Source: Intrasporangium calvum DSM 43043 (lineage in GTDB: Bacteria > Actinomycetota > Actinomycetes > Actinomycetales > Dermatophilaceae). Taken from it: 64,000 nucleotides of DNA. Below are positions 45,738 through 55,816 of the stretch, in pieces. The translations under genes and the position numbers were made by a program. The stretch is from positions 3,224,001 through 3,288,000 of the forward strand of contig NC_014830.1 in NCBI RefSeq assembly GCF_000184685.1. Reading direction: 5' to 3'. The notes below the pieces were generated by a model. The model made no database searches. It saw only the letters and a program-made list of their open reading frames with translations, and had not been told where the DNA came from. Each line of letters opens with the position of its first letter. The stretch's first letter is position 1.

Positions 45738-48050
45738 ATGAGCACCGGCAGTCTCGAACGCACCGACCTGGACGGACAGGACCCCCACCGCGACGTCGAG
45801 GCCACCACCTCCGAGGCCAACCCGCCCGAGGTGAGCTCGTTCACGAGCACGGTCCCGAGCCCCCGGCCGGCGACGCGGGGGCCCAACGGCAGGTTCGTCG
45901 GCACCGGCCCCGGCCCCCGTCCGCAACGGCTCGCGGAGGACCTGCCCACCGACCGGTACCTCGAGCGGGAGCTGTCCTGGCTGCAGTTCAACGAGCGCGT
46001 GCTCCAGCTCGCCGCGGACCCCACCGTGCCGCTGCTCGAACGGGCCCGCTTCCTCGCCATCTTCTCGAGCAACCTCGACGAGTACTTCATGGTCCGCGTG
46101 GCCGGCCTCAAGCGCCGCATCGCGACGGGCCTCGCGGTCCGCACGGCCGCGGGCATCGAGCCGCGTGAGCTCCTCGACCGGATCGCCCGGCTCGCGCACG
46201 AGCTGATGGCCCAGCACGCCGCCCTCTTCCAGCACGAGATCCGCCCGGCCCTCGAGTCGGAGGGCATCACCATCGTCCGGTGGGACGACATCGACGCGGC
46301 GGAGCGCGAGCCGCTGCACCACTTCTTCGCCGACCGCGTCTTCCCGGTGCTGACCCCGCTCGCGGTCGACCCGGCGCACCCGTTCCCGTACATCTCCGGG
46401 CTGTCCCTCAATCTCGCCGTCCTGCTCGAGAACCCCAAGACCGGCAACGAGCACTTCGCCCGGCTCAAGGTGCCACCGAACCTCCCCCGGTTCATCCGGA
46501 TCGAGGACCTCACCACCGACGACGGGTCGCACGTCCGGCGGTTCGTGCCGCTCGAGGACGTCATCGCCTCGCACCTCGACCAGCTCTTCCCGGGAATGGA
46601 CGTCCAGGAGCACTTCTCCTTCCGGGTCACCCGCAACGAGGACCTCGAGGTCGAGGAGGACGACGCCGAGAACCTCCTCACCGCCCTCGAGAAGGAGCTG
46701 ACCCGCCGGCGCTTCGGTCCGCCGATCCGGCTCGAGGTCGAGGACGACATGGACCCCAAGCTGCTCGACATGCTCAGCCGGGAGCTGCAGATCAGCGACC
46801 GCGAGATCTACCGCCTGCCGACCCCGCTCGACCTCACCGGCCTGTGGATCGTCACGGACGTCGACCGCTCGGACCTCGAGTACCCCAAGTTCTTCCCCCG
46901 GACCCACCCGGACTTCGCGCCGACCGAGAGCGCCAAGCCGACCGACCTGCTGGCGGCGGTCCGGTCGAAGGACGTGCTCGTCCAGCACCCGTACAACTCG
47001 TTCTCGACGTCGGTCCAGGCGTTCATCGAGCAGGCCGCCGTCGACCCGAACGTCCTCGCGATCAAGCAGACGCTCTACCGCACGTCCGGCGACTCCCCGA
47101 TCGTCGATGCCCTCATCGACGCCGCCGAGGCCGGCAAGCAGGTGCTCGCCGTGGTCGAGATCAAGGCCCGGTTCGACGAGGTCAACAACATCTCGTGGGC
47201 CCGCAAGCTGGAGGAGGCCGGCGTCCACGTCGTCTACGGCGTCGTCGGGCTGAAGACCCACGCGAAGCTCTGCCTCGTCGTGCGGCAGGAGGCTGAGGGC
47301 CTGGTCCGGTACTGCCACATCGGCACGGGCAACTACAACCCGAAGACGGCCCGGACCTACGAGGACTACGGCCTCTTCACCTGCGACCCGCAGGTCGGCG
47401 ACGACCTGTCCCGGCTCTTCAACCAGCTGTCCGGCTTCGCCCCGCGCAGCCGGTTCAAGCGGCTGCTCGTCGCCCCCCGGTCGGTCCGCACCGGCCTGAT
47501 CGAGCTGATCGATGCCGAGGTCGAGCTGCACCAGCACCGCGCGGAGGGGGCCCCGCCCGGCCGGATCGCGATCAAGACGAACTCCATCGTCGACGAGGGG
47601 ATCATCGACGCGCTCTACCGGGCGAGCATGGCCGGGGTCCAGGTCGACATCTGGGTGCGCGGGATCTGCGCGATCCGGCCCGGTGTCGAGGGCCTCTCGG
47701 ACCACATTCGCGTCCGGTCCGTGCTCGGTCGGTTCCTCGAGCACTCACGCGTCTTCTGGTTCGACCACGGCGGCGATCCGCAGGTCTACATCGGCAGCGC
47801 CGACCTCATGCACCGCAACCTCGACCGGCGCGTCGAGTCGCTCGTGCGGATCATCGACCCGGGGCACCTCGCGGAGCTCAGCGGCCTGTTCGACCTGGCC
47901 TTCGACGAGAAGACGTCGAGGTGGGACCTCGGCGCCGACGGCCGATGGGTGCGGCATCACGTCGACGACACGGGCGCCCCGCTCACCGAGGTGCACGCGG
48001 CGCTCATCGAACGCCATGACAAGCGCCGCCGGAAGGCGCGGCGCCGGTGA
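45738..48050 (+). CDS. ppk1: Polyphosphate kinase 1
   Basis: 770-aa enzyme making polyphosphate from ATP. Variable disordered N-terminus (1-70), then N-domain ([17 protein letters not shown]), head domain and two PLD-like catalytic domains: [15 protein letters not shown] (autophosphorylated His) and [17 protein letters not shown], later [15 protein letters not shown] at 45738 has GGGGGG upstream and CACGAT at 7 nt; the ATG at 45729 is less likely. Part of the phosphate block with pst and pit. Confidence 0.96.
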   Translation: MSTGSLERTDLDGQDPHRDVEATTSEANPPEVSSFTSTVPSPRPATRGPNGRFVGTGPGPRPQRLAEDLPTDRYLERELSWLQFNERVLQLAADPTVPLLERARFLAIFSSNLDEYFMVRVAGLKRRIATGLAVRTAAGIEPRELLDRIARLAHELMAQHAALFQHEIRPALESEGITIVRWDDIDAAEREPLHHFFADRVFPVLTPLAVDPAHPFPYISGLSLNLAVLLENPKTGNEHFARLKVPPNLPRFIRIEDLTTDDGSHVRRFVPLEDVIASHLDQLFPGMDVQEHFSFRVTRNEDLEVEEDDAENLLTALEKELTRRRFGPPIRLEVEDDMDPKLLDMLSRELQISDREIYRLPTPLDLTGLWIVTDVDRSDLEYPKFFPRTHPDFAPTESAKPTDLLAAVRSKDVLVQHPYNSFSTSVQAFIEQAAVDPNVLAIKQTLYRTSGDSPIVDALIDAAEAGKQVLAVVEIKARFDEVNNISWARKLEEAGVHVVYGVVGLKTHAKLCLVVRQEAEGLVRYCHIGTGNYNPKTARTYEDYGLFTCDPQVGDDLSRLFNQLSGFAPRSRFKRLLVAPRSVRTGLIELIDAEVELHQHRAEGAPPGRIAIKTNSIVDEGIIDALYRASMAGVQVDIWVRGICAIRPGVEGLSDHIRVRSVLGRFLEHSRVFWFDHGGDPQVYIGSADLMHRNLDRRVESLVRIIDPGHLAELSGLFDLAFDEKTSRWDLGADGRWVRHHVDDTGAPLTEVHAALIERHDKRRRKARRR

Positions 48051-48095
48051 GCGGGCCCGTGGTGACCTGTTCCGCATCGGCGCGCCCGGCCTGAC

Positions 48096-49046
48096 GTGCC
48101 CTCCCTCATCCCGGCCGCCGGAACCCTCCCGTGGCGTCGGCGCCATGGGACGCTCGAGGTCGCCCTCGTCCATCGGCCGCGGTACGACGACTGGTCGTGG
48201 GCCAAGGGCAAGCTCGACCCGGGCGAGCAGCCATCAGTGGCGGCCGCGCGCGAGACCCTCGAGGAGACCGGCCTGCACGTCCGCCTCGGCATCCCCCTTC
48301 CGACCTCGGTCTACACGGTGCTCGATGCGGCGGGGTCGCCCGCGACGAAGGAGGTCCACTACTGGGCCGCCACGGTGACGGGCGGCTCGGGGGAGCTCGA
48401 GCACGAGATCGACGAGGTCCGGTGGGTCGACGTCCGCACGGCGAACGACCTGCTCGACTACGTCCGCGACCGCGAGCAGCTGCTGGCGCTCGTTCGAGCG
48501 GACCGCGAGCGCCGGCTCAGGACGTGGCCCCTCGTCCTCGTCCGGCACGCCAAGTCACGTCCGCGCAGCACCTGGGGCGGTGACGACCGCGAGCGCCCAC
48601 TCGACGCCGTCGGGCGTGAGCAGGCGGACGACGTCGCGCGCGTCCTCGCGGCCTACGGTGTCCAGCGGGTGGTGTCCTCGTCCTCGCTGCGGTGTGTCCA
48701 GACCGTCGAGCCGTATGCCGCTGGGCTGGGGACGCGGGTCAAGGTCAAGGACGCGCTGTCCGAGGAGGCTTTCGCTGCGGCTCCCGCCGAAGCGGTGCGG
48801 CACATGGAGAAGGCGCTCGACCGGGCACAGCCTGTCGTCGTGTGCAGCCACGGCCCGGTCCTGCCCAGCCTGCTCGACGTCCTCGCGAGCCGGGTCCCGG
48901 CGGACTCGCCGTGCTCGGCCGTCGCAACCGAACACCTGGCCGCAGCAGCCGACTCGGCGATGCGCAAGGGCGAGGTGCTCGTCGCGCACCTGAGCGGCTC
49001 GGGGCGAGCGGCGAGAGTCATCGCCGTCGAGCGGGTCAACACCTGA
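48096..49046 (+). CDS. MutT1-type Nudix hydrolase fused to a SixA-like histidine phosphatase
   Basis: 316 aa, two domains as in mycobacterial MutT1: an N-terminal Nudix domain (AAGTLPWRRRHGTLEVALVHRPRYDDWSWAKGKLDPGEQPSVAAARETLEETGLHV includes the Nudix box) and a C-terminal histidine phosphatase domain (WPLVLVRHAKSR). MutT1 acts on 8-oxo-dGTP and diadenosine polyphosphates; here it follows ppk1. An in-frame near-exact family A repeat (48712-48729) gives PYAAGLG within SSSSLRCVQTVEPYAAGLGTR. GTG start; no ribosome-binding site is obvious. Confidence 0.9.
   Translation: MPSLIPAAGTLPWRRRHGTLEVALVHRPRYDDWSWAKGKLDPGEQPSVAAARETLEETGLHVRLGIPLPTSVYTVLDAAGSPATKEVHYWAATVTGGSGELEHEIDEVRWVDVRTANDLLDYVRDREQLLALVRADRERRLRTWPLVLVRHAKSRPRSTWGGDDRERPLDAVGREQADDVARVLAAYGVQRVVSSSSLRCVQTVEPYAAGLGTRVKVKDALSEEAFAAAPAEAVRHMEKALDRAQPVVVCSHGPVLPSLLDVLASRVPADSPCSAVATEHLAAAADSAMRKGEVLVAHLSGSGRAARVIAVERVNT
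48712..48729 (+). repeat. Family A repeat, 17/18 copy inside the MutT1-type gene
   Basis: One mismatch; in frame as PYAAGLG. Relatives also often have PYA-like residues here, so part of the match could be native. Confidence 0.6.
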
Positions 49047-49123
49047 CCCAAACTCCCATCGTCCTTCGCGGGGCCCGTTGGCGCACCGGGTGCCGGCAGG
49101 GCCGCACCGGATTGTCGACCGTC

Positions 49124-49145
49124 GTTCACCTCTGGTTCACCGAGA
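49124..49145 (+). promoter_or_regulatory. PHO box upstream of pstS
   Basis: Two perfect GTTCACC units (49124-49130 and 49135-49141) exactly 11 bp apart (GTTCACCTCTG GTTCACCGAGA), the direct-repeat layout bound by PhoP/RegX3-type regulators in actinobacteria. Lies about 115 bp before the pstS start. Confidence 0.8.
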
Positions 49146-49154
49146 GGGGGGATT

Positions 49155-49193
49155 CTGTCATCCGACGCTCCTAGGTTCGGCTCCGGATGACAG
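49155..49193. promoter_or_regulatory. Inverted repeat in the pstS leader
   Basis: CTGTCATCCG (49155-49164) and CGGATGACAG (49184-49193), perfect 10-bp arms around a 19-nt loop holding TAGGTT (49172-49177), a possible -10 box. May be an additional operator or an RNA hairpin. Confidence 0.5.
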
Positions 49194-49255
49194 CTCAGCA
49201 GGGGCTGGCCGGTCACCCGAACACCGCAGAGTCACCCATCGAGAGGGAATCCCCC

Positions 49256-50374
49256 GTGTCTGTTTCGCGTGTCAGCGCCATCGGCGCCATCGCCCTCACC
49301 GGCGTCCTGGCGCTGTCGGCATGTGCGTCCGAGAACCCGGCCCCGGCCGGCAACACTGCTGGTGGCGGCACCGGTGCCGTCAACAGCGACTGCTTCGAGG
49401 GCGACCTCAAGGCCGAGGGCTCCTCAGCCCAGAAGAACGCCATCGACGAGGCCATCTCCGCCTACCAGACCGCTTGCGCGGACGCCAACATCGACTACCA
49501 GCCCAGCGGCTCGGGTGCAGGCATCAAGCAGTTCATCGCCAAGCAGGTCGACTTCGCCGGCTCCGACTCGGCCCTGAAGACCGAGGAGAAGGACGGCATC
49601 GTCGAGTCCGTCGAGGCCAAGAACTCCTGCGGCTCAGACGCCTGGAACCTGCCGATGGTCACCGGCCCGATCGCGATCGCCTACAACGTCAAGGGCGTCG
49701 ACAAGCTCGTGCTCAACGCCGACGTCGCCGCGAAGATCTTCGACGGCAAGATCACCAGCTGGGACGACGCGGCCATCGCCGAGCTCAACCAGGGCGTCAC
49801 GCTGCCGTCCACCCCGATCAAGGTCTACTTCCGCTCCGACGAGTCGGGCACGACCGAGAACTTCACCAAGTACCTCAAGGCCGCCGCCCCCGAGGCGTGG
49901 ACGCACGAGACCGGCAAGAAGTGGACCGGCAAGGGCGAGGGCAAGGAGAAGTCCGCCGGTGTCGCGACGGCCACCCAGGGCCAGGACGGCGCCATCACGT
50001 ACGTCGAGTGGAGCTACGCGCAGCAGAACCAGCTCGCGATGGCCGCCATCGACACGGGCGCCGGCCCGGTCGAGCTGAGCGCCGAGTCGGCCGGCAAGAC
50101 GGTCGCCACGGCCGAGCAGACGGGGACGGGCAATGACCTCGCGCTCAAGATCGACTACGCCACCAAGGAGGCCGGGGCCTATCCCATCGTCCTGGTGACC
50201 TACGAGATCGTCTGCTCCAAGTACGCCGACGCGGAGACGGGCAAGAAGGTCAAGTCCTTCCTCAAGTCCTTCGCCTCCGACGAGGTCCAGGGCAGCCTGA
50301 CCTCCCAGGGCTACGCGCCCCTCCCGGCCGAGGTCGCCACCAAGGTCGAGGCAGCGATTGACGCGATCTCCTGA
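49256..50374 (+). CDS. pstS: Phosphate-binding lipoprotein PstS
   Basis: 372-aa high-affinity phosphate-binding protein. Lipobox LALSAC (Cys about 23), Gly/Thr-rich linker, then the phosphate-binding domain (AEGSSAQKNAIDEAI, YQPSGSGAGIKQFIAKQVDFAGSDSAL, FRSDESGTTENFTKYL). GTG at 49256 has AGAGGGA upstream. Controlled by the PHO box. Separated from pstC by a strong hairpin that may give surplus binding protein. Confidence 0.95.
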   Translation: MSVSRVSAIGAIALTGVLALSACASENPAPAGNTAGGGTGAVNSDCFEGDLKAEGSSAQKNAIDEAISAYQTACADANIDYQPSGSGAGIKQFIAKQVDFAGSDSALKTEEKDGIVESVEAKNSCGSDAWNLPMVTGPIAIAYNVKGVDKLVLNADVAAKIFDGKITSWDDAAIAELNQGVTLPSTPIKVYFRSDESGTTENFTKYLKAAAPEAWTHETGKKWTGKGEGKEKSAGVATATQGQDGAITYVEWSYAQQNQLAMAAIDTGAGPVELSAESAGKTVATAEQTGTGNDLALKIDYATKEAGAYPIVLVTYEIVCSKYADAETGKKVKSFLKSFASDEVQGSLTSQGYAPLPAEVATKVEAAIDAIS

Positions 50375-50384
50375 TCGTGACCCA

Positions 50385-50421
50385 ATGGGGCGGGCGCCGA
50401 GTCGACTCGGCCCCGCCCCAT
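50385..50421 (+). terminator. Intercistronic hairpin between pstS and pstC
   Basis: Nested palindrome: outer 10-bp stem ATGGGGCGGG/CCCGCCCCAT around inner CCGAGTC/GACTCGG. No U-tract; likely attenuating or protecting pstS mRNA. Confidence 0.65.
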
Positions 50422-50469
50422 CCGGCATGTTCACCCTCATGAAGCCAACCCCGAACGAAAAGGTCTGAC

Positions 50470-51477
50470 GTGTCCACAGTGACCGGCGTCTCCGCCGCAG
50501 ACGAGCTTCCCGGACCGGATGGTCGCAAGCCGCTCGCCGGCGACCGCGCCTCGACCGGACGACTCGGCGACCGGCTGTTCGGCGGGGCCGCCACCCTCTC
50601 GGGTGTCATCGTCATCGCGATGGTGTCGCTGATCGCGGTGTTCCTCGTCGCTCAGGCGCTGCCGGCGCTGACCAACAACTCGGAGAACTTCTTCACCAGC
50701 CGCGTATGGGCACCGGGTGGCGCGCAACCGGCGTTCGGGATCCTGGAGTTCCTCTGGACCACGGTCGCCGCCTCGACCATCGCCATGACGTTGGCGGTGC
50801 CCGTCGGGGTCGCGGTGGCGCTCTTCCTCACGCAGTACGCCCCGATGTGGATGCGCCGGCCGGCGGCCTCGCTCGTCGACCTGCTCGCCGCCGTGCCCTC
50901 GATCGTCTACGGCCTCTGGGGTCTGCTGACGTTCCGGGCGTTCGTCAAGCCGGTCGAGCAGTTCCTCCAGGACAACTTCGGCTGGTTCCCGCTCTTCGCT
51001 CCCACGCGGATCACCGGCGGCACGATCTTCTTCATCGGCATCGTCCTGGCCATCATGGTCCTGCCGATCGTGACGGCGCTCTCCCGGGAGGTCTTCGACC
51101 AGACCCCCACGGCGCACAAGGAGGGCGCGCTGGCCCTCGGTGCCACCCAGTGGGAGATGATCCGCACTGCGGTCCTCCCCTTCGGCAAGCCGGGCGTCAT
51201 CTCCGCGTCGATGCTCGCCCTCGGGCGGGCGTTGGGTGAGACCATCGCCGTCACCTTCCTCGTGTCGGCCCTGTCCGACGGGAGCGAGTGGACCTGGTCC
51301 CTCTTCAACGGCGGCGAGACCTTCGCGTCCAAGATCGCCAACAACGCCGCGGAGTTCAGCAACCCGAGCAAGACCGGCGCCTACATCGCGGCCGGACTCG
51401 TCCTCTTCGTGCTCACGTTCGTCGTCAACAGCATCGCCCGCATCGTCATCGAGCGCAGGAAGGCCTTCACCGAATGA
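50470..51477 (+). CDS. pstC: Phosphate ABC transporter permease PstC
   Basis: 335-aa membrane protein with about six membrane segments and the EAA loop HKEGALALGATQWEMIRTAVLPFGKPGVIS. Start GTG at 50470. Overlaps pstA by ATGA. Forms the channel with PstA. Confidence 0.95.
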   Translation: MSTVTGVSAADELPGPDGRKPLAGDRASTGRLGDRLFGGAATLSGVIVIAMVSLIAVFLVAQALPALTNNSENFFTSRVWAPGGAQPAFGILEFLWTTVAASTIAMTLAVPVGVAVALFLTQYAPMWMRRPAASLVDLLAAVPSIVYGLWGLLTFRAFVKPVEQFLQDNFGWFPLFAPTRITGGTIFFIGIVLAIMVLPIVTALSREVFDQTPTAHKEGALALGATQWEMIRTAVLPFGKPGVISASMLALGRALGETIAVTFLVSALSDGSEWTWSLFNGGETFASKIANNAAEFSNPSKTGAYIAAGLVLFVLTFVVNSIARIVIERRKAFTE

Positions 51478-52439
51478 GCCTCACGACGACCACGGGCAGG
51501 GTGTCCGACGACGGCGTGGCCGACGGGCCCGGGAGCCCACCGAGCGGCCCGCCCGCTCGCGAGGCCGTGCGCGAGATGGACAACCCGCACCGGGCTCGCA
51601 CGACCAAGGACCTCCTGGCGCGCATCGTCATGTGGAGCGCCTTCGCCCTGGCCATGGTGCCCCTCGTGTGGATCCTCTGGACTGTCGCGAGCCAAGGCGC
51701 CCACCTGCTCGCCGACCCGGTGTGGTGGACCGGCAACCAGCGCAACATCAACTCGGACGACGCCGGGGGCGGCGCCCGCCACGCCATCGAGGGGACGCTG
51801 ATCCAGGCCGGCATGACGGCGCTGATCTCGATCCCCATCGGCGTGCTCACGGCTGTCTACCTCGTCGAGTACGGCCGGGGCCGGCTCGCCAAGGCGATCA
51901 GCTTCATGGTCGACATCCTCTCCGGTGTGCCCTCGATCGTCGCGGCGCTCTTCATCTACGCGGTGTGGGTGACCACGTTCGGCATCGACCGCAGCGGCTT
52001 CGCCGTGTCGCTCTCGCTCGTGCTGCTGATGATCCCGACGATCGTGCGCTCCACGGAGGAGATGCTCAAGCTCGTGCCCAACGAGCTACGCGAGGCGTCC
52101 TACGCGCTGGGCGTGCCCAAATGGGTCACCGTGGTGCGGATCGTGCTGCGCACCGCCTTTTCGGGCATCGTCACGGGCATCTTGCTCGGGCTGGCTCGAG
52201 TCATGGGCGAGACCGCTCCCCTGCTGATCCTCGGGCCCTACACCAAGAACTTCCAGCGCGACCTCTTCGACGGCAACATGGCCACCCTGCCGACGATGAT
52301 CAACCAGGACCGGGGCGACTTCGCCCTGGCCACCGCGGCCGAGCGGATGTGGGGCGCCGCCCTGACGCTCATCATCCTCGTCCTTCTCCTCAACCTGCTC
52401 GGCCGAGTCGTCGCCCACTTCGGCTCCGTCAAGAAGTAA
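51474..52439 (+). CDS. pstA: Phosphate ABC transporter permease PstA
   Basis: 321-aa membrane protein; EAA loop NELREASYALGVPKWVTVVRIVLRTA and PstA-typical MGETAPLLI. A Pro/Gly-rich cytoplasmic N-terminus of about 45 residues precedes the first membrane segment. ATGA overlap with pstC. Confidence 0.95.
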   Translation: MSLTTTTGRVSDDGVADGPGSPPSGPPAREAVREMDNPHRARTTKDLLARIVMWSAFALAMVPLVWILWTVASQGAHLLADPVWWTGNQRNINSDDAGGGARHAIEGTLIQAGMTALISIPIGVLTAVYLVEYGRGRLAKAISFMVDILSGVPSIVAALFIYAVWVTTFGIDRSGFAVSLSLVLLMIPTIVRSTEEMLKLVPNELREASYALGVPKWVTVVRIVLRTAFSGIVTGILLGLARVMGETAPLLILGPYTKNFQRDLFDGNMATLPTMINQDRGDFALATAAERMWGAALTLIILVLLLNLLGRVVAHFGSVKK

Positions 52440-52457
52440 GAAAGCGAAGCAACCTCG

Positions 52458-53234
52458 ATGGCAAAGCGAATCGACGTCACCGACCTCAGCGTCTACTACG
52501 GGGACTTCAAGGCCGTGGAGGGCGTGACGATGACGGTCGAACCGCGCTCGGTCACGGCCTTCATCGGCCCGTCCGGCTGCGGCAAGTCGACCTTCCTGCG
52601 CACCCTCAACCGGATGCACGAGGTGATCCCCGGCGGTCGGGTCGAGGGCAAGGTCATGCTCGACGACCAGGACCTCTATGCCGCCTCGATGGACCCCGTC
52701 CGGGTACGGCGGACCATCGGCATGGTCTTCCAGCGGCCCAACCCGTTCCCGACGATGTCGATCTATGACAACGTCGCCGCCGGGCTCCGCCTCAACGGGG
52801 TGCGGAGCAAGAGCACGCTCGACGGGATCGTCGAGGAGTCGCTCAAGGGGGCGAACCTCTGGACCGAGGTGAAGGAGCGGCTGGGGAAGCCGGGTGCCGG
52901 CCTCTCCGGTGGCCAGCAGCAGCGACTGTGCATCGCCCGGGCCATCGCGGTGCAGCCCCAGGTGCTGCTCATGGATGAGCCGTGCTCGGCGCTCGACCCG
53001 ATCTCCACCCTGGCCATCGAGGACCTCATCAACGAGCTCAAGACCGAGTACACGATCGTCATCGTGACCCACAACATGCAGCAGGCCGCCCGGGTCTCGG
53101 ACCGGACCGCCTTCTTCAACCTGCGGGCGACGGGCGAGCCCGGCCGGCTCGTGGAGATCGACAACACGACGAAGATCTTCAACAACCCGTCGCAGAAGCA
53201 GACCGAGGACTACATCTCCGGCCGCTTCGGCTGA
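52458..53234 (+). CDS. pstB: Phosphate ABC transporter ATPase PstB
   Basis: 258-aa ATPase. Walker [10 protein letters not shown], signature [15 protein letters not shown], Walker [14 protein letters not shown], switch His in [13 protein letters not shown]. Last gene of pstSCAB; converges with pit 43 bp later. Confidence 0.96.
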   Translation: MAKRIDVTDLSVYYGDFKAVEGVTMTVEPRSVTAFIGPSGCGKSTFLRTLNRMHEVIPGGRVEGKVMLDDQDLYAASMDPVRVRRTIGMVFQRPNPFPTMSIYDNVAAGLRLNGVRSKSTLDGIVEESLKGANLWTEVKERLGKPGAGLSGGQQQRLCIARAIAVQPQVLLMDEPCSALDPISTLAIEDLINELKTEYTIVIVTHNMQQAARVSDRTAFFNLRATGEPGRLVEIDNTTKIFNNPSQKQTEDYISGRFG

Positions 53235-53277
53235 GTCGGGTCCGCCCGTCGAGTCGTTGGAGCGGGGTCGCCCCGGG

Positions 53278-54280
53278 TCAGTGGAACAGGGTGCTGATGT
53301 AGTAGAGCGCCACGGCCACGAGCCCGGCCCCGGGGAAGGTCAGGACCCAGGCGCCGACGATGTTGCCGGCAACCCCCCCACCGGACCGCCGAGAACCGCT
53401 TGGTTGCGCCGACGCCCATGATCGCCGAGGTGATCGTGTGCGTCGTGGAGATCGGCGCGCCGAAGCCCAGGCCGGCGACGTAGAGGATCGAGGCGGCCGT
53501 CACCTCCGAGGCGAAGCCTTGGGGCGGGGTCAGGTGGATGATCCGTCGACCGAGGGTGCGCATGATGCGCCAGCCACCCGAGTACGTGCCGAGCGCGATG
53601 AAGGTCGCGGAGAGCATCAGGACCCAGATCGGAATGCTGTCGCCGGAGTGGTACCCGGTGATGTTGAGCGTGAGGATGATGACACCCGCCGTCTTGGCTG
53701 CGTCCTGGAGCCCGTGGCCGAAGGCCATGGCAGCGGCCGATGCCGTCTGGGCCCACCTGAACCCGCGGGTGACCCGGGCCGGGTGGGCATGGCGGAAGGC
53801 CCAGAAGATGGCGGTCATGACGAGGTAGCCGAGGGCGAGCCCGGCCAGCGGGGACAGGACCATCGGGATGATGACCTTGCTCAGCACCGTGTCCCACTGG
53901 ACCGCCACTCCTGCCGCCAGGGCCGCGCCGCCGAGACCACCGATCAGGGCGTGGGACGACGACGAGGGCAGCCCGAACCACCAGGTGATGAGGTTCCACC
54001 CGATCGCGCCGAGGACCGCGCAGGCGACGAGCCAGAGCGCCCCCGGACCGGTCGGGACCTCGATGATGCCGGAGCCGATGGTCTTGGCCACCTTGGTGCC
54101 GAAGAAGGCTCCGAAGAGGTTCATCACGGCCGCCATGACCAGCGCCACCCGGGGGGTGAGCGCCCGCGTGGAGACCGACGTCGCGATGGCGTTCGCGGCG
54201 TCGTGGAAACCGTTGGTGTAGTCGAAGGCGAGGGCGATGGAGATGACGATGATGACCGCGATCAACTGCGCGTCCATCAC
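53278..54280 (-). pseudogene. pit: Pit-family phosphate transporter, frameshifted near the 3' end
   Basis: Low-affinity phosphate permease of about 333 aa if repaired. N-terminal part reads cleanly: ALAFDYTNGFHDAANAIATSVSTRAL, TIGSGIIEV, and GAPISTTHTITSAIMGVGA. At a run of seven C (53373-53379; G on the coding strand) the frame shifts by +1. Removing one base restores GVAGNIVGAWVLTFPGAGL followed by VAVALYYISTLFH and a stop at 53278; otherwise the frame runs to a foreign 3' end at 53210 overlapping pstB. Could be real inactivation, phase variation or a sequencing error in a homopolymer. ATGA overlap with the DUF47 gene. Confidence 0.8.
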
Positions 54281-54900
54281 GACTCCTTGACGGCGATGCC
54301 CTCAACCGTGTGGGCGACCTTCTCGAAGGAGTCGGCTGCCTCTTCGAAGCCGTCGATGACGCCCTTCATCTTGATGATGTAGACGGCGTCCTGATGCGAG
54401 TTGTTGAACAGGTCGGCCAGCATCTTGCGGTGCAGCTTGTCGGCTTGGTTCTCCAGCCGGTTGATCTCGATCCAGTAGCTGCGCAGGTCATTGAGGGAGC
54501 GCAACCGCGGCATGGCCTCCGCCGTGACCTCGGCCATCCGCGAGAGGATCTCGATCTGCTCGGCCATCCCCTCCGGCAGCACGCCGATGCGGTAGAGGAC
54601 GATCAGGTCGGCCGTCTCCTCGATGTGGTCCATGCAGTCATCGAGGTGGGCCGCCAGGTTGTGGATGTCCTCGCGGTCGAACGGGGTGATGAACGACGTG
54701 TTGACCTTCTTGATCAGCTCGTGCGTCGCCTCGTCCGCCTCGTTCTCCAGCGCACGGAGCCGCTCAGCGATCGAGGTCCGTTCCGGGACCCCGAGCTCGA
54801 GGAGCTTGGTGAGCTCGCGCGTCGCCTCGACGAGGAGGCCGGCGGACGTGGCGAAGAGGGAGTAGAAGCTCGTGTCCTGGGGGGTCAGGCGAAAGCCCAC
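54277..54900 (-). CDS. DUF47 family Pit accessory protein (PhoU-like)
   Basis: 207-aa all-helical PhoU-like protein (FRLTPQDTSFYSLFATSAGLL, ALENEADEATHELIKKVNTSFITPFDREDI). In many bacteria this gene pairs with pit and may regulate it. GTG start at 54900; overlaps the pit start by 4 bp. Confidence 0.9.
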   Translation of the reverse strand: MGFRLTPQDTSFYSLFATSAGLLVEATRELTKLLELGVPERTSIAERLRALENEADEATHELIKKVNTSFITPFDREDIHNLAAHLDDCMDHIEETADLIVLYRIGVLPEGMAEQIEILSRMAEVTAEAMPRLRSLNDLRSYWIEINRLENQADKLHRKMLADLFNNSHQDAVYIIKMKGVIDGFEEAADSFEKVAHTVEGIAVKES

Positions 54901-55055
54901 GGGGGTGCTCCGGTCAATCGGAAGTTGGTCGCCACGATGCTATTGCCAGATGGTCACCCGCGCGCAAACCGGCGTACACGAATGTGTCACCTCCCACCCC
55001 GGCCCGCCGCCTCAGCCCGCTCCACGGGTGATGCCCGACGACACCTGGGCGGGTT

Positions 55056-55241
55056 TCAGCCGGCCGGCTCCCGGCCCGACGGGACCTCGACCTCGGCGCC
55101 CGTGATCCCCAGCAGGGCGTCGACCTCCTCGGGCGTGAAGTGGCGAGGGCTCGTGGAAGCCGCCACGACGAGGTCGCTCACCAGCTCGATCTCGTCGGCG
55201 AGGGCTCCGTCGACCAGATCGTTGGTTGCCTCGTCGCTCAT
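55056..55241 (-). CDS. Small conserved hypothetical protein
   Basis: 61 aa (MSDEATNDLVDGALADEIELVSDLVVAASTSPRHF...) with acidic, helical sequence and a C-terminal motif TPEEVDALLGI. I have a general recollection of similar short actinobacterial proteins, but no function. ATG at 55241 is 6 nt from TAATCT, leaderless-type. No neighbour suggests a role. Confidence 0.6.
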   Translation of the reverse strand: MSDEATNDLVDGALADEIELVSDLVVAASTSPRHFTPEEVDALLGITGAEVEVPSGREPAG

Positions 55242-55247
55242 GGACAC

Positions 55248-55253
55248 AGATTA
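55248..55253 (-). promoter_or_regulatory. -10 box for the small acidic protein gene
   Basis: TAATCT on the minus strand, 6 nt before the ATG. Confidence 0.5.
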
Positions 55254-55336
55254 GTTCGCCGCAACGCCTTGTGGGGACGAAGCGTCCTGACGCGTCGACT
55301 TGCGCTCCGGCTGTGGTCACCGGGCATCATGGCCCC

Positions 55337-55582
55337 ATGGCCGCTGACGCGGAGCGCGCGCCGGACCCACCTCTGGTGCCATCATGGAGCCCCTTCGAGC
55401 GGGGGCCGTTCATGTTCGGTCGCTGCGACCTCTGTGGCTTCGAGACCCCGGCGCGACGCGCGAGCTACTCCGTCGAGATGGACATGACCTCCCACGCAGT
55501 CCTCTGCCACTCAACGCCCCCTGCCGTGGCCGACATTGAAGTGACCGGATCGGAGTCCGAACCGGCAACCCTCGACCGATGA
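55337..55582 (+). CDS. Small zinc-ribbon-like hypothetical protein
   Basis: 81 aa with FGRCDLCGFETPARRASY (CXXC) and a second Cys in HAVLCHS; possibly a metal-binding small protein. ATG at 55337. No neighbour helps. Confidence 0.45.
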   Translation: MAADAERAPDPPLVPSWSPFERGPFMFGRCDLCGFETPARRASYSVEMDMTSHAVLCHSTPPAVADIEVTGSESEPATLDR

Positions 55583-55780
55583 CCTGCGGGACGTCTGCTG
55601 CGTCGGGCCGGGAGCGCCTCTCGGCACTGGGCCGCTCGGAGCGGCTGAATTTGGGACCCGGGGCTACCGCGGCCCGACGCCCCCCAAGAATAAGTGGAGT
55701 CTCCGGGAACGCCAAAGCGCCATCCACAGCCCTCAGTCCTGACACCCAGCCCACCACCCGAGGCCAGGTATGCCGCCGAG

Positions 55781-55798
55781 CGAGCCCAGCGGCATACG
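55781..55798 (-). repeat. Family A repeat, exact copy with a facing half-arm
   Basis: Exact core; GTATGCCGC at 55768-55776 is inverted to GCGGCATAC (55789-55797), so a short hairpin can form. Lies before the convergent hypothetical gene. Confidence 0.9.
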
Positions 55799-55816
55799 AC
55801 ACCTCTTGAGGACGGC

